Shown piece after piece: positions 1 to 8,073 of a stretch of DNA of 64,000 nt. The position numbers were made by a program, and so were the translations under genes. Every line of letters begins with the position of its first letter. The first letter of the stretch is position 1. The stretch is from positions 877,834 to 941,833 of the forward strand of contig NZ_JHEG04000001.1 of assembly GCF_000760695.4 (NCBI RefSeq). Direction: 5' to 3'. Under the pieces are notes generated by a model. The model made no database searches. It was not told the origin of the DNA and saw only the letters and a list, made by a program, of their open reading frames with translations. The stretch is from Tolypothrix bouteillei VB521301. Its GTDB lineage: Bacteria > Cyanobacteriota > Cyanobacteriia > Cyanobacteriales > Nostocaceae.

Positions 1-1
1 C

Positions 2-133
2 CTTGCACCTGCTTCCATTCGTAACATTCACAGGAATGGAGTAGTATACACAACTCTCAATCCTTTGAATGTGGAGGTAGAATTAGTGGCTGTTTGGCGA
101 CAGGATGAAACTTCTACTGTCCAACTCATCTAG
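2..133 (+). CDS. LysR-family transcriptional regulator, C-terminal end only
   Basis: The last 43 codons of a gene that starts left of the window. The residues GVVYTTLNP followed by VELVAVWRQ match the end of the LysR substrate-binding domain, where a GVVY-L motif is followed by an hxWRxD strand. The stop is TAG. The N-terminal helix-turn-helix is not in the window, so the regulated genes cannot be inferred. It lies about 200 bp upstream of fdxB on the same strand, with an AT-rich gap that does not look like an operon junction. Confidence 0.65.
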   Translation, partial: LAPASIRNIHRNGVVYTTLNPLNVEVELVAVWRQDETSTVQLI

Positions 134-340
134 CTCTCTTCTAAAATATGCTCTCTTTTCTCTAACTTTATTTTAAATAAATCGCATTTAAATACCAAAA
201 AAATTTAAAAAGACTTTTGTAAGTCAGAAAACTTTAATGAAATCCTAGATTGTTGGAAGAAGTTAAGAATGTAAAAATAACCTTATGTTAGTATGAACGA
301 AAGAGTAACATTTGTAGATGTACTGACAGAAGGAAAAATC

Positions 341-634
341 ATGGCAACCGTAACAGGATTGACATTTGGTGGTAAAACTTGGACACCTAAATTTGTGGAA
401 GCGATCGATCAAGAAAAATGCATTGGTTGTGGCAGATGTTTTAAAATTTGCGGCCACAATGTACTGCTGCTAAAAGCAATGAATGAAGAAGGTGAATTTG
501 TAGAAGATGAAGATGATGATGAAATTGAAAAGAAGGTGATGACGATCGCTAACAGAGACAACTGTATTGGTTGTGAAGCATGTGCCAAAATTTGCTCCAA
601 AAATTGCTACACCCATACTGCTTTAAATAACTAA
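341..634 (+). CDS. fdxB: Nif-specific 4Fe-4S ferredoxin III (FdxB)
   Basis: A 97-residue protein starting [18 protein letters not shown], the usual N-terminus of cyanobacterial ferredoxin III. Two cluster motifs are visible: [11 protein letters not shown] near residue 28 and [15 protein letters not shown] near residue 79, separated by an acidic stretch (EDEDDDE). Family knowledge: FdxB proteins are low-potential ferredoxins found with nif genes, where they may supply electrons for nitrogenase maturation or turnover. A longer reading from 293 exists, but the start at 341 has a purine-rich GAAGGAAAAA just upstream and matches family length. No nifHDK genes are here; the neighbours are a cytochrome oxidase operon and a NifO-like gene, consistent with a satellite nitrogen-fixation locus. 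Confidence 0.9.
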   Translation: MATVTGLTFGGKTWTPKFVEAIDQEKCIGCGRCFKICGHNVLLLKAMNEEGEFVEDEDDDEIEKKVMTIANRDNCIGCEACAKICSKNCYTHTALNN

Positions 635-635
635 G

Positions 636-714
636 AATGAAGGATAAAGGATAAAGGGTAAGTTTTGTCATTTTCACTTCAATTTCAAACTTTATACTTT
701 ATCCTTCATCCTTA
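636..714. terminator. Inverted repeat downstream of fdxB, probable terminator or repeat hairpin
   Basis: The stretch GAAGGATAAAGGATAAAGG (from 638) is mirrored by CTTTATACTTTATCCTTC near 690-707, giving a stem of about 20 bp right after the fdxB stop. It may stop fdxB transcription. The tandem GGATAAA units also resemble the 7-bp tandem repeats of heterocystous cyanobacteria. Confidence 0.5.
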
Positions 715-1004
715 AGAGTGACTGAATTAAAAGTTTGTAGTAAACAAAAATGTAAATTGCAAGTTGTCTGCGGTGAACATATTAAACCTTGCTACCAATA
801 CCCTAATCAATTGTTAAGACTAAAGCAATCTTCTCTACTACTAGTTAATCTTGAAGAAGAAGACTTCTCCACCCCGATATAGAGAGATAGTCTTAATGAG
901 AGTAGATAGTTGTTAGTGGTTGAGAGCCAAGCAGTTTTCCAACCACCAACGACTAGCCACTAACCACTAAACCCTAACCCGTTCTTTGTAAAGAGCAGGC
1001 ATTT
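715..1004. other. Intergenic region before ctaC with 7-bp degenerate repeats
   Basis: About 290 bp without a gene. The part from about 905 to 970 carries TTAGTGGTT / AACCACTAA-type units that can fold back on each other. No convincing promoter hexamers or NtcA site (GTA-N8-TAC) was found by eye. Confidence 0.4.
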
Positions 1005-2000
1005 ATGCAACAAATTCCTGTTTCACTATTGACCCTAGTTGCTGGAATGGTCGTCACGCTTTTCAGCATATGGGTTGGACAAAACCACAGTTTATTACCA
1101 GTACAAGCATCGCAACAAGCGCCTCTGGTAGATGGTTTTTTTAACATCATGGTCTCCATTGCCACTGCTTTGTTTATTGTGGTAGAAGGAACCATTTTAC
1201 TTTTTCTAGTTAAATTTCGTCGCCGTCGCGGAGACGATACAGATGGCGTACATGTAGAAGGAAATCTTCCGTTAGAAGTTTTTTGGACTGCGATTCCATC
1301 GATTATTGTTATCTGTCTCGGAATCTACAGCGTTGATGTTTATCAACAGATGGGAGGGTTTTCAGCAGGACACCATTCCCCATCTCATGTAGCCCAAATG
1401 CCAGGAAGTGCAATTGCTGCTACCCTGAATGATACCTCATCAAGTCAGTCAGAAACAGCAACGACGTCTTCAGCAACTCCAAAATATGGCTTTGGCGGAA
1501 CTCCACAAACACAAGATAACCCAGCTGAGTTGGTTGTCAATGTTACGGGAATGCAATTTGCTTGGGTATTTAACTACCCTGAGAGTGGTGTCAGTACAGG
1601 AGAATTACACGTTCCTGTGGGTACAGATGTACAACTGAAGATTTCTGCAACCGATGTAATTCACTCTTTTTGGGTTCCCCAATTTCGTTTGAAGCAAGAT
1701 GCAATTCCCGGTATACCTACTGAATTAAGATTTGTAGCTACCAAACCAGGTACATATCCGATCGTTTGTACGGAATTGTGCGGCGGCTACCACGGTTCAA
1801 TGAGGGCGCAAGTTGTCGTTCACAACTCTCAGAAAGAGTTTGACAACTGGTTGGAAGAAAACCTCGTTGCTCAAAAGCAAGAATTGCAAGAAGCTGTTGC
1901 AGTGAAGCCTGCAAATTTATCAACATCCGAGTTTCTCGCTCCCTATGTTCGAGACATGGGAATCCAAGGCGAAACTCTCAAGTCATTGGTTGGTAGTTAG
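1005..2000 (+). CDS. ctaC: Cytochrome c oxidase subunit II (CtaC)
   Basis: 331 residues. It takes electrons from cytochrome c6 or plastocyanin through the binuclear CuA centre on the periplasmic/lumenal side and passes them to subunit I. There are two membrane segments near residues 6-27 and 45-70. The cupredoxin domain carries the complete CuA ligand set: H220 (IHSFW), then C255, E257, C259, H263 and M266 in the CTELCGGYHGSM motif. A Gly/Ser/Thr-rich, low-complexity insert (about residues 125-165) separates the membrane part from the CuA domain. It is the first gene of the ctaCDE operon; an AAAGAGCAGG precedes the ATG. Heterocystous cyanobacteria carry several such operons, and the position beside fdxB suggests a heterocyst-type one, which is inference. 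Confidence 0.95.
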   Translation: MQQIPVSLLTLVAGMVVTLFSIWVGQNHSLLPVQASQQAPLVDGFFNIMVSIATALFIVVEGTILLFLVKFRRRRGDDTDGVHVEGNLPLEVFWTAIPSIIVICLGIYSVDVYQQMGGFSAGHHSPSHVAQMPGSAIAATLNDTSSSQSETATTSSATPKYGFGGTPQTQDNPAELVVNVTGMQFAWVFNYPESGVSTGELHVPVGTDVQLKISATDVIHSFWVPQFRLKQDAIPGIPTELRFVATKPGTYPIVCTELCGGYHGSMRAQVVVHNSQKEFDNWLEENLVAQKQELQEAVAVKPANLSTSEFLAPYVRDMGIQGETLKSLVGS

Positions 2001-2080
2001 TCGTTAGTAGTTAGTGGTTAATAGTTAGTAACTAATTTAACTAATAACTAACAACTAACAATTAACACTTAACAGAGGAA
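2001..2080. repeat. Short tandem repeat hairpin between ctaC and ctaD
   Basis: Head-to-head copies of a degenerate 7-mer (GTTAGTAGTTAGT, then ACTAACAACTAACA) fill the whole 85-bp spacer. The two halves are reverse complements and could form a long imperfect hairpin in the operon mRNA. This is the STRR type known from heterocystous cyanobacteria. Confidence 0.7.
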
Positions 2081-2085
2081 AAAAT

Positions 2086-3786
2086 ATGACCCAAGTAGGA
2101 CTTCCACCAAACACTCCACCAGAAAAAAGTCAAGGCGAAATTCAAGTCGCGACACATCTCCACCCCTCACATCCTCAAGCGTGGAAATGGTATGACTACT
2201 TCACGTTTAATACCGATCATAAGGTGATTGGTATCCAGTATTTGGTTACAGCATTTTTGTTTTATCTCATTGGCGGACTGATGGCTGTTGCCATGCGTGC
2301 CGAACTGGCAACCCCAGATGCAGATTTGCTAGACCCCAACCTATATAATGCTTTCATGACCAATCACGGGACGATCATGATCTTCTTATGGATCGTACCT
2401 AGTGCAATTGGTGGATTTGGGAACTATTTAGTACCATTGATGGTTGGTGCTAGAGATATGGCTTTCCCGAAACTGAACGCGATCGCCTTTTGGTTAAACC
2501 CACCCGCAGGATTGTTAATACTTGCTAGTTTCTTTTTTGGCGGTTCGCAATCTGGTTGGACAGCTTACCCTCCTCTAAGCTTGGTGACTGCTAACGCCGC
2601 CCAAACTTTGTGGATACTTGCCATTGTGTTGGTAGGAACTTCTTCGATTTTGGGATCGCTGAACTTTGTCATCACTATTTGGAAGATGAAAATTCCCAGC
2701 ATGAAATGGGATCAACTCCCTCTATTCTGTTGGGCAATTATGGCAACTTCAGTACTGGCACTTGTATCTACTCCAGTCTTAGCAGCAGGGTTAATATTGC
2801 TGTTGTTCGATCTCAATTTTGGGACATCCTTTTTTAAACCAGATGCAGGTGGTAATGTAATTATTTACCAACACTTGTTTTGGTTCTACTCCCACCCGGC
2901 AGTTTATCTGATGATTCTGCCAATCTTTGGTATTATGTCTGAAGTCATCCCGGTTCACGCCCGCAAATCTATTTTTGGATATAAAGCGATCGCTTATTCA
3001 AGTTTGGCAATTTGCGTTGTGGGATTGTTTGTCTGGGTACATCATATGTTCACCAGTGGTACGCCCGGTTGGATGCGGATGTTCTTCACGATTTCGACCC
3101 TAATTGTTGCCGTTCCTACTGGTGTCAAGATTTTTGGCTGGGTTGCTACCCTTTGGGGAGGTAAAATTCGCTTCACATCAGCCATGCTTTTCGCCCTTGG
3201 CTTACTATCCATGTTTGTCATGGGTGGATTGAGCGGTGTGACCATGGGAACTGCTCCCTTTGACGTTCACGTTCACGATACATACTACGTCGTAGCGCAC
3301 TTCCACTACGTCTTATTTGGTGGTTCTGTATTTGGTATTTATGCCGGCATCTATCACTGGTTCCCCAAAATGACGGGACGGATGCTCAATGAACCTTTAG
3401 GTCGCATTCACTTCATCCTCACTTTGATTGGCACTAACTTGACCTTCCTACCCATGCACGAATTGGGTTTGCAAGGAATGCCCCGAAGAGTTGCGATGTA
3501 CGATCCGCAATTTATCTCGCTCAATCAGATTTGTACTTACGGTGCCTACATCTTAGGGCTATCAGTAATTCCATTTACTATCAATATCATTTGGAGTTGG
3601 ATTGCCGGAAGAAAAGCCGAAGACAATCCTTGGAATGCACTCACCTTAGAATGGACAACAAGTTCACCACCCATAGTTGAAAACTGGGAAGTTCTACCCG
3701 TTCTTACACACGGTCCCTACGACTACGGTTTGGATAGCCATAATGCTGCTCCACAAACTAGTGAAAAGGCTGTTCCTGCACAGTAG
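2086..3786 (+). CDS. ctaD: Cytochrome c oxidase subunit I (CtaD)
   Basis: 566 residues, full length for a heme-copper oxidase subunit I, with about twelve membrane segments. The haem and CuB ligand regions are visible: TNHGTIM in helix II, HPAVYLMILP in helix VI, VHHMFTSG in helix VII and VAHFHYVLFGG in helix X. It reduces O2 to water in the membrane and pumps protons. The start follows GAGGAAAAAAT. It follows ctaC by 85 bp, filled by repeats, and precedes ctaE by 99 bp. In heterocysts such oxidases also lower oxygen to protect nitrogenase; that role here is inferred only from the neighbouring fdxB and NifO-like genes. Confidence 0.97.
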   Translation: MTQVGLPPNTPPEKSQGEIQVATHLHPSHPQAWKWYDYFTFNTDHKVIGIQYLVTAFLFYLIGGLMAVAMRAELATPDADLLDPNLYNAFMTNHGTIMIFLWIVPSAIGGFGNYLVPLMVGARDMAFPKLNAIAFWLNPPAGLLILASFFFGGSQSGWTAYPPLSLVTANAAQTLWILAIVLVGTSSILGSLNFVITIWKMKIPSMKWDQLPLFCWAIMATSVLALVSTPVLAAGLILLLFDLNFGTSFFKPDAGGNVIIYQHLFWFYSHPAVYLMILPIFGIMSEVIPVHARKSIFGYKAIAYSSLAICVVGLFVWVHHMFTSGTPGWMRMFFTISTLIVAVPTGVKIFGWVATLWGGKIRFTSAMLFALGLLSMFVMGGLSGVTMGTAPFDVHVHDTYYVVAHFHYVLFGGSVFGIYAGIYHWFPKMTGRMLNEPLGRIHFILTLIGTNLTFLPMHELGLQGMPRRVAMYDPQFISLNQICTYGAYILGLSVIPFTINIIWSWIAGRKAEDNPWNALTLEWTTSSPPIVENWEVLPVLTHGPYDYGLDSHNAAPQTSEKAVPAQ

Positions 3787-3821
3787 TTCTTCGGTCCCAG
3801 GCTCAGTCTGGAAATACCTCG

Positions 3822-3842
3822 TTCCCAGGCTAAGCCTGGGAA
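3822..3842. repeat. Palindromic hairpin in the ctaD-ctaE spacer
   Basis: TTCCCAGGC-TAA-GCCTGGGAA is a perfect 9-bp stem with a 3-nt loop. A degraded copy (TCCCAGGCTCAGTCTGGAAA) lies just before it at about 3795. This is a common cyanobacterial extragenic palindrome; it could also attenuate expression of ctaE. Confidence 0.6.
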
Positions 3843-3885
3843 TACCAACCTTGAGGCTCCGCCTCCAATATTGAACTAAAGATTT

Positions 3886-4503
3886 ATGATGGACGCAGCA
3901 AAAAATATTAACAACCCCGTTGCTCTAGAAACAACGAGCGATCGTCACGAAGAACATCCAGATTTACGAGTCTTAGGACTCTCAGCATTCCTTGTTTCTG
4001 AATCCTTAATGTTTGCCGGCTTTTTTGCCACGTATCTCTTGTTTCGAGGTGGTGCTGATGTTTGGCCTCCACAGGGAACAGAAGTAGAATTGTTGTTACC
4101 TACAATCAATACCATCATTCTGGTATCAAGTAGCTTTGTCATTCACCTAGGTGATGCTGCCATTAAGAAAAATGATGTCCAAGGAATGCAAAAGTGGTAC
4201 AAAATCACTGCTATCATGGGCGCAATTTTCTTACTCGGTCAAATCGTTGAGTACTTAACCTTAGGATACGGTCTAACTACCAATATCTTTTCTAACTGTT
4301 TTTACTTAATGACTGGTTTCCACGGGTTACACGTTTTTGTGGGACTGTTATTGATTTTAGGCGTGTTATGGCGTTCCCGGCGTCCCGGTCACTATTCTGC
4401 TACCAAACACGTTGGGATTGAAATGGCAGAAATTTACTGGCACTTTGTGGACATCATTTGGATTGTTCTTTTCACCCTACTCTATATTCTGACACAGTTT
4501 TGA
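3886..4503 (+). CDS. ctaE: Cytochrome c oxidase subunit III (CtaE)
   Basis: 205 residues of the heme-copper oxidase subunit III family, with five membrane segments. Family marks include FHGLHVFVGL and the final IYWHFVDIIWIVLFTLLY, which hold the conserved E, H and W of subunit III. It stabilises subunit I and is not itself a redox subunit. The start has two ATG codons in tandem (3886 and 3889); I kept the first. It ends the ctaCDE operon and is followed by a repeat-rich spacer. Confidence 0.95.
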   Translation: MMDAAKNINNPVALETTSDRHEEHPDLRVLGLSAFLVSESLMFAGFFATYLLFRGGADVWPPQGTEVELLLPTINTIILVSSSFVIHLGDAAIKKNDVQGMQKWYKITAIMGAIFLLGQIVEYLTLGYGLTTNIFSNCFYLMTGFHGLHVFVGLLLILGVLWRSRRPGHYSATKHVGIEMAEIYWHFVDIIWIVLFTLLYILTQF

Positions 4504-4773
4504 AATGGCTAATGGCTAATGGTGAGACCAGCCCTGCAGGCGGGTTTCCCGCCGTAGGGGACTGGCGAACCCGGAGGGCTAATGGCTAATGGCTAATGGC
4601 TAATAGTCCTAACCTGTAAATAGGTTTCTAACTAACGTATAGCCTTTGCAGATCTTGTAGCATGTGTTTTGCGTATAGCGTAACAAAGGTATAGAGCGTA
4701 TAGTCATGAACAATTAGCTAATAGCTAATAGCCATTAGCCATTAGCTATTAGCTATTACCCAGTAAAAATTTT
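4504..4773. repeat. Repeat-rich spacer: TAATGGC tandem repeats with a nested palindromic element
   Basis: Tandem copies of GGCTAAT flank both ends (4506-4522 and 4578-4605), with inverted copies (TAGCCATTAGC) at about 4715-4760. Nested between the first two blocks is a GC-rich unit (about 4524-4577) with GCGGGTTTCCCGC as a palindromic core. Its close relative lies at 38785-38885 in the opposite orientation. No gene is seen. Confidence 0.7.
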
Positions 4774-5259
4774 ATGCAAAGTGAAGCAGATAAATTTTCG
4801 TGGTTCCAAATTCCAGAAGACATCAAAAAGTTATTGATACTTGCAGCAGAAAACTGGGAAAATACTTTGGAATCCGATAAGTATATGAATCAAGCCTTAG
4901 CTAAAACAGGAGAATATACAGAGATTTTAGTAGCTGCCTACAGATATTTTTTTTACAAAAATAATTACATAATGGCACTGCAAACAGCAACTAAAGTTAT
5001 AGATAGAATTAAAGAAGCAGAACAATTTCCCGAACAATGGGAGCAACTTAAACCAATATTAGCTACTCGGAAAGATGATTGTAGAATCAGATTATACCTC
5101 AATGCATATGCTGCTTCAGGTTTAGTGTTAGCAAAGCTAGGAGAAATAGAGCAAGCTAAAGAGATTAGTGCTAGAGTAAAAGAAATAGATGATAAAAATG
5201 AGTTTGGGGCTGGCATTTTATATGATATCTTGACACGTCCCAAAGAAGAAGACGAATAA
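4774..5259 (+). CDS. Uncharacterised all-helical (TPR-like) protein
   Basis: 161 residues with no signal peptide or membrane segment. The sequence is rich in amphipathic helices: AENWENTLESDKYMNQALAK, then a second pair around YFFYKNNYIMALQTATKVI and a third around AYAASGLVLAKLGEIEQAKE. This resembles two or three degenerate TPR units (A-Y-x-x-G pattern), so a protein-binding scaffold is plausible. It sits between ctaE and a cupin gene and near a NifO-like gene, so I suspect a role linked to nitrogen fixation or heterocyst respiration, but no function can be named. Confidence 0.6.
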   Translation: MQSEADKFSWFQIPEDIKKLLILAAENWENTLESDKYMNQALAKTGEYTEILVAAYRYFFYKNNYIMALQTATKVIDRIKEAEQFPEQWEQLKPILATRKDDCRIRLYLNAYAASGLVLAKLGEIEQAKEISARVKEIDDKNEFGAGILYDILTRPKEEDE

Positions 5260-5340
5260 AAAAGTGATTTTTGGGTCTTAGGTAATTAATCCAAAATCCA
5301 AAATCGAAATCGAAAATGACTTAATTTATTCATAAAAGTT

Positions 5341-5952
5341 ATGAAAGGTAGGGATTGGTTTGTCACTGATGACGGACAGTATCAAGCCTGTCAATCAGTT
5401 AGACCCTGGGATTTATTAAGAGAGAATTATCGTCTCTATCGGTTTCTAACTGAAGTAGAAGATGTTCTTAGTAGTATTGAAGATGAGACTAGCCAACTTC
5501 CAGAAATTCGGATGTTGGTAAGGCGTTTAATTGTGAACTCTTACTGGGTACAAAGTCGATATTTAGAACCTTGTACCAAAACAGGAACCTCTATTTTACT
5601 CCTGTATGATGAATTAGGTTTTCCATTTACCGTGCAAACTGTGACATTTGCACCAGGTACTGTGTCAACAATTCACAATCATGGAACTTGGGGTGTAGTC
5701 GCAGTCTTAAAAGGCGAAGAGAGAAATACTTTTTGGCAGCGAATCCCTCATTCAGATTCTCAAGACAAAATTGACCGAACTGGAGAACTGACTCTCTTCC
5801 CTGGAGATATTATTAGCTTTACTCCTGATGCTATTCACAGCGTAGAAGCAGTTGGCGAGCAACCAACTGTAACTTTTAATATTTATGGAGAAACTCGTAT
5901 GCGAGAAAGATTTGAGTTCGATCCAGTTAACTTTACTGCTAAAAATTTTTAA
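5341..5952 (+). CDS. Cysteine-dioxygenase-type cupin protein
   Basis: 203 residues with a single cupin fold. The first metal motif is TIHNHGTWGVVAVLKGEE (H, H and E ligands near residues 118-131) and the second is PDAIHSVEAVG, whose His completes a 3-His Fe(II) site as in cysteine dioxygenases. The segment LLLYDELGFPFTVQTVTFAPG before it is typical of bacterial CDO-like proteins. Members oxidise a thiol substrate such as cysteine to a sulfinate; the real substrate is unknown. It starts at ATG 5341 and lies 81 bp upstream of the NifO-like gene in the same direction, so cotranscription is possible. A degenerate 7-mer repeat (ACTAACCACTAACC) fills the gap behind it. Confidence 0.75.
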   Translation: MKGRDWFVTDDGQYQACQSVRPWDLLRENYRLYRFLTEVEDVLSSIEDETSQLPEIRMLVRRLIVNSYWVQSRYLEPCTKTGTSILLLYDELGFPFTVQTVTFAPGTVSTIHNHGTWGVVAVLKGEERNTFWQRIPHSDSQDKIDRTGELTLFPGDIISFTPDAIHSVEAVGEQPTVTFNIYGETRMRERFEFDPVNFTAKNF

Positions 5953-6033
5953 CTGAATTAGCAGGTTGTTAGTTGTTGTTTATGACCACTAAGAACTAAC
6001 TACTAACCACTAACCATTGATGGAGATAACTTT

Positions 6034-6516
6034 ATGGCAAGAATCATTTTTTATGAAAAACCAGGCTGTAGAGGTAGTGTTAAGCAAAAAACTTTACTAA
6101 CTGCTGCAGGTCATCAAGTTGTAGCTTACAATTTATTGACCGAACCTTGGACGGCGGAACGTTTGCGCTCATTTTTTGGCGATCGCCCCGTGTCTGAATG
6201 GTTTAATCGCACTGCTCCACGAGTACAATCCGGAGAGATAGTTCCTGACAAGCTCGATGCTGAAAGCGCTTTGCTACTCATGCTTAAAGACCCTATACTC
6301 ATTCGTCGTCCTTTGATTGAAGTTGGCGATCGTCGTGAGGTCGGTTTTGATGTGGAACTCCTAGATGGATGGATTGGTTTAAAGCCTGTAGATGAGTCTT
6401 TGAAAGAAGTGAGTGAGACTCTCATGCAACAAGACTTGCAAAATTGTGCTCACGGACACGGACACGGACACAGCGAGCACAAACACGAACACGGTTCTGG
6501 CTCTTGCAAGCACTAG
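6034..6516 (+). CDS. Nitrogenase-associated ArsC-like protein (NifO type) with His-rich tail
   Basis: 160 residues. The N-terminus MARIIFYEKPGCRGSVKQK is the thioredoxin-like ArsC/Spx fold; the single Cys in PGCRGS stands where arsenate reductase has its catalytic Cys. The downstream DPILIRRPLIEVGDRREVGFD matches the family's substrate loop. This arrangement is typical of 'nitrogenase-associated protein' NifO. The last 25 residues are strongly His-rich (HGHGHGHSEHKHEHGSG) and end in SCKH, which should bind divalent metal. An RBS (GGAGAT) precedes the ATG. Its presence strengthens the idea that 0-6.5 kb is a nitrogen-fixation accessory island. The precise biochemical role is not known. Confidence 0.75.
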   Translation: MARIIFYEKPGCRGSVKQKTLLTAAGHQVVAYNLLTEPWTAERLRSFFGDRPVSEWFNRTAPRVQSGEIVPDKLDAESALLLMLKDPILIRRPLIEVGDRREVGFDVELLDGWIGLKPVDESLKEVSETLMQQDLQNCAHGHGHGHSEHKHEHGSGSCKH

Positions 6517-6630
6517 TGGATAAGTTGTGAGGTATTTAATTTTCTCATGTTGGCTGAAGGGGGATAGTAGGAGAAGATTTGGCTGACCGCTCTCTCGTTT
6601 CTGATGGTTCGTCATATAAATTCTCATAAG

Positions 6631-6911
6631 CAATCCCTTTGCCAGCCCTACAGACTGGAAGTCTGTGGCTACATAAAACAAGCCCACCTGCGTGGGCTAA
6701 AACCTAAAGCCCACGCAGGTGGGCTTTGTTTGTGCCGAGGCAGCGCGTTGCCCAGAGCAGCGCCGTGCGGAGAGAAGTTGCGGCTTGGGGGTTTCCCCCA
6801 ATAGCAAACTTCGGAGGGTTCCCCCCGTTGAGGCGACTGCGGGGGGTTCCCCCCGTTGTAGCGCCTGCCGTCCACATTTCTAATGTGAGGGCGTTTTGGC
6901 AAAGGTATTGA
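6631..6911. mobile_element. MITE-like element, copy 1, split by a nested insertion
   Basis: This copy matches the element at 17128-17298 on both sides: CAATCCCTTTGCCAG and the TACAGACTGGAAGTCTGTGGC hairpin on the left, and ACATTTCTAATGTGAGGGCG to TTGGCAAAGGTATTG on the right. A GC-rich stretch of about 138 bp (roughly 6734-6872), absent from the other copy, interrupts the left arm of the CCTCACATT/AATGTGAGG hairpin. The insert contains GGGTTCCCCC palindromes related to elements at 38785 and 52735. Short reading frames across it are not genes. Confidence 0.75.
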
Positions 6912-7161
6912 TTTTTAGTCAAAGTATTGCTGGTGGCGTAGGCTTGGGTTGGATGTTCTATATTTTTCTAGATACTAAATAATTTCTCGTATAAATTTTC
7001 ATTTTTTTCTTTATACTTTCTTAAGATTTGTACAACCACCAAAGCCAAAAATTATCGAGTATACTTGTGGCACCCAAGTACCCTTATTCAGTAATTATAC
7101 CCAACTAAAAGTTAAACAACTCAGTTAACTTTTAGATCGGGTATAAAATGCTCAAGGTTTT
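6912..7161. other. AT-rich intergenic stretch
   Basis: About 250 bp between two repeat elements. It holds an inverted pair AACTAAAAGTTAA / TTAACTTTTAG near 7103-7133 that could be a weak hairpin. No gene is supported. Confidence 0.35.
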
Positions 7162-7303
7162 ATAGCAATCCTATTTGATTTATGAAATACACATAGGGGA
7201 GCCATCCTCGTATGCGGGTTACTCGCGCACGGTGGTGTGGCATAGAGCACGTTACCTTGCCTAAAGTACTTAGAATTTTTACGAATGATTTAGGATTGCT
7301 ATA
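7162..7303. mobile_element. MITE with TATAGCAATCCTA terminal inverted repeats
   Basis: A unit of about 142 bp begins TATAGCAATCCTATTTGA and ends TTTAGGATTGCTATA, giving perfect 13-bp terminal inverted repeats. The interior (GCCATCCTCG...GCACGGTGGTGTGGC) is GC-rich and partly palindromic. Related ends occur at 12389, 17357 (reverse orientation) and 51345. There is no transposase, so it would move in trans. It lies 135 bp upstream of the RiPP precursor and may affect its promoter. Confidence 0.7.
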
Positions 7304-7438
7304 TAAAAGTCAAATATGGTTAGTAAATTCAGCCAATTTTCCTAGCGTATTAGACATTACGGGCTTTGAATGAGCATTGTTATCACAATACTTACTGAAG
7401 CGTTACAAGTACACAATTATTCAAATCAAGAAGTAACA

Positions 7439-7810
7439 ATGTCACAAGAAACAGTCGTTCAATTTTTTGATGCTGCATTTCAGGATCAAATCATACAGGG
7501 ACAATTGAATTATGCTTTTGCTGCGATCGCACCAGAAGCCCTGATCCAAATTGCTGGCGAGAATGGTTATAGTTTTACAGCTGGAGAATTACAAGCGGTT
7601 TTAGAACAACAGGCGGAATTGTCTGATGAACAGTTAAATTCCGTGGCTGGAGGTAGAGCGGCATATTTTGTCCGTGAAGGCGGTCCTATCTTTGCACAAA
7701 AGCAGTCCTACGATTCTCCGATGCGCGATGAATTAGGTGACGAAGAGGTTGATTTTGCCACGAATTCCAATACCTCTGCTGTGGAAGCCTTTCGCTCACT
7801 TACAGATTGA
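7439..7810 (+). CDS. Nif11-family RiPP precursor peptide
   Basis: 123 residues. Residues 1-72 are a Nif11-type leader: MSQETVVQFFDAAFQDQ at the start, an acidic helical body, and ELSDEQLNSVAGG at the end, a classic double-glycine cleavage site. The core after GG is 51 residues. It begins RAAYFVREGGPIFAQKQ, has no Cys, and contains acidic stretches, several aromatic residues (Y, F, F, Y, F, F) and one further GG. I chose the ATG at 7439 because the reading upstream of it does not belong to the leader family. A radical SAM enzyme and oxygenases follow on the same strand, and a C39-peptidase ABC exporter lies 19 kb away. The lack of Cys rules out lanthionine or sactionine rings, so radical C-C/C-X cross-links, epimerisation or hydroxylation are more likely. 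Confidence 0.85.
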   Translation: MSQETVVQFFDAAFQDQIIQGQLNYAFAAIAPEALIQIAGENGYSFTAGELQAVLEQQAELSDEQLNSVAGGRAAYFVREGGPIFAQKQSYDSPMRDELGDEEVDFATNSNTSAVEAFRSLTD

Positions 7811-7825
7811 TCGGTAACCATACTC

Positions 7826-7890
7826 TTGAGCTTGGTTGATGGGGAGATTTGATAAATGCTGAGATCTTCCCAATCCATCAAGCTGAGTGA
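7826..7890 (+). terminator. Imperfect hairpin after the precursor gene, possible attenuator
   Basis: AGCTTGGTTGATGGGGAGAT pairs imperfectly with GATCTTCCCAATCCATCAAG across a loop of about 15 nt. It has no clear U-run. A partial terminator between precursor and modification enzymes is common in RiPP operons, where it gives excess precursor. Confidence 0.5.
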
Positions 7891-8073
7891 AGCCTATAAG
7901 ATTTTTCTGAAAGACATAAAATCATACCAATTTGAACAAAGAATGCGATAGATAGTTGGACTAAAGCAAGCCCAGAAAAGGCTTTCTCAATTTAAAATCT
8001 CAAATCCAAAATGGTATCAGCGTTTAACTCATAACAATCAGTACTATTTATTAAGTTTTTCTTGGAAGAATTT

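Noticed and set aside
2..133. Link of the LysR fragment to nitrogen fixation
   Set aside because: Only the tail is visible and it is separated from fdxB by an AT-rich gap, so no regulatory link can be claimed.
4504..4605. Possible CRISPR-like array
   Set aside because: The repeated unit is a contiguous 7-mer without unique spacers; it is a short tandem repeat.
6604..6922. Short reading frames on both strands over the GC-rich repeat
   Set aside because: They lie completely within a MITE and its nested palindromic insert; the residues are GGxPP-type low complexity produced by palindromes.
7370..7438. N-terminal extension of the RiPP precursor
   Set aside because: The 23 extra residues do not resemble any Nif11 leader, and the MSQETVVQFF start fits the family.
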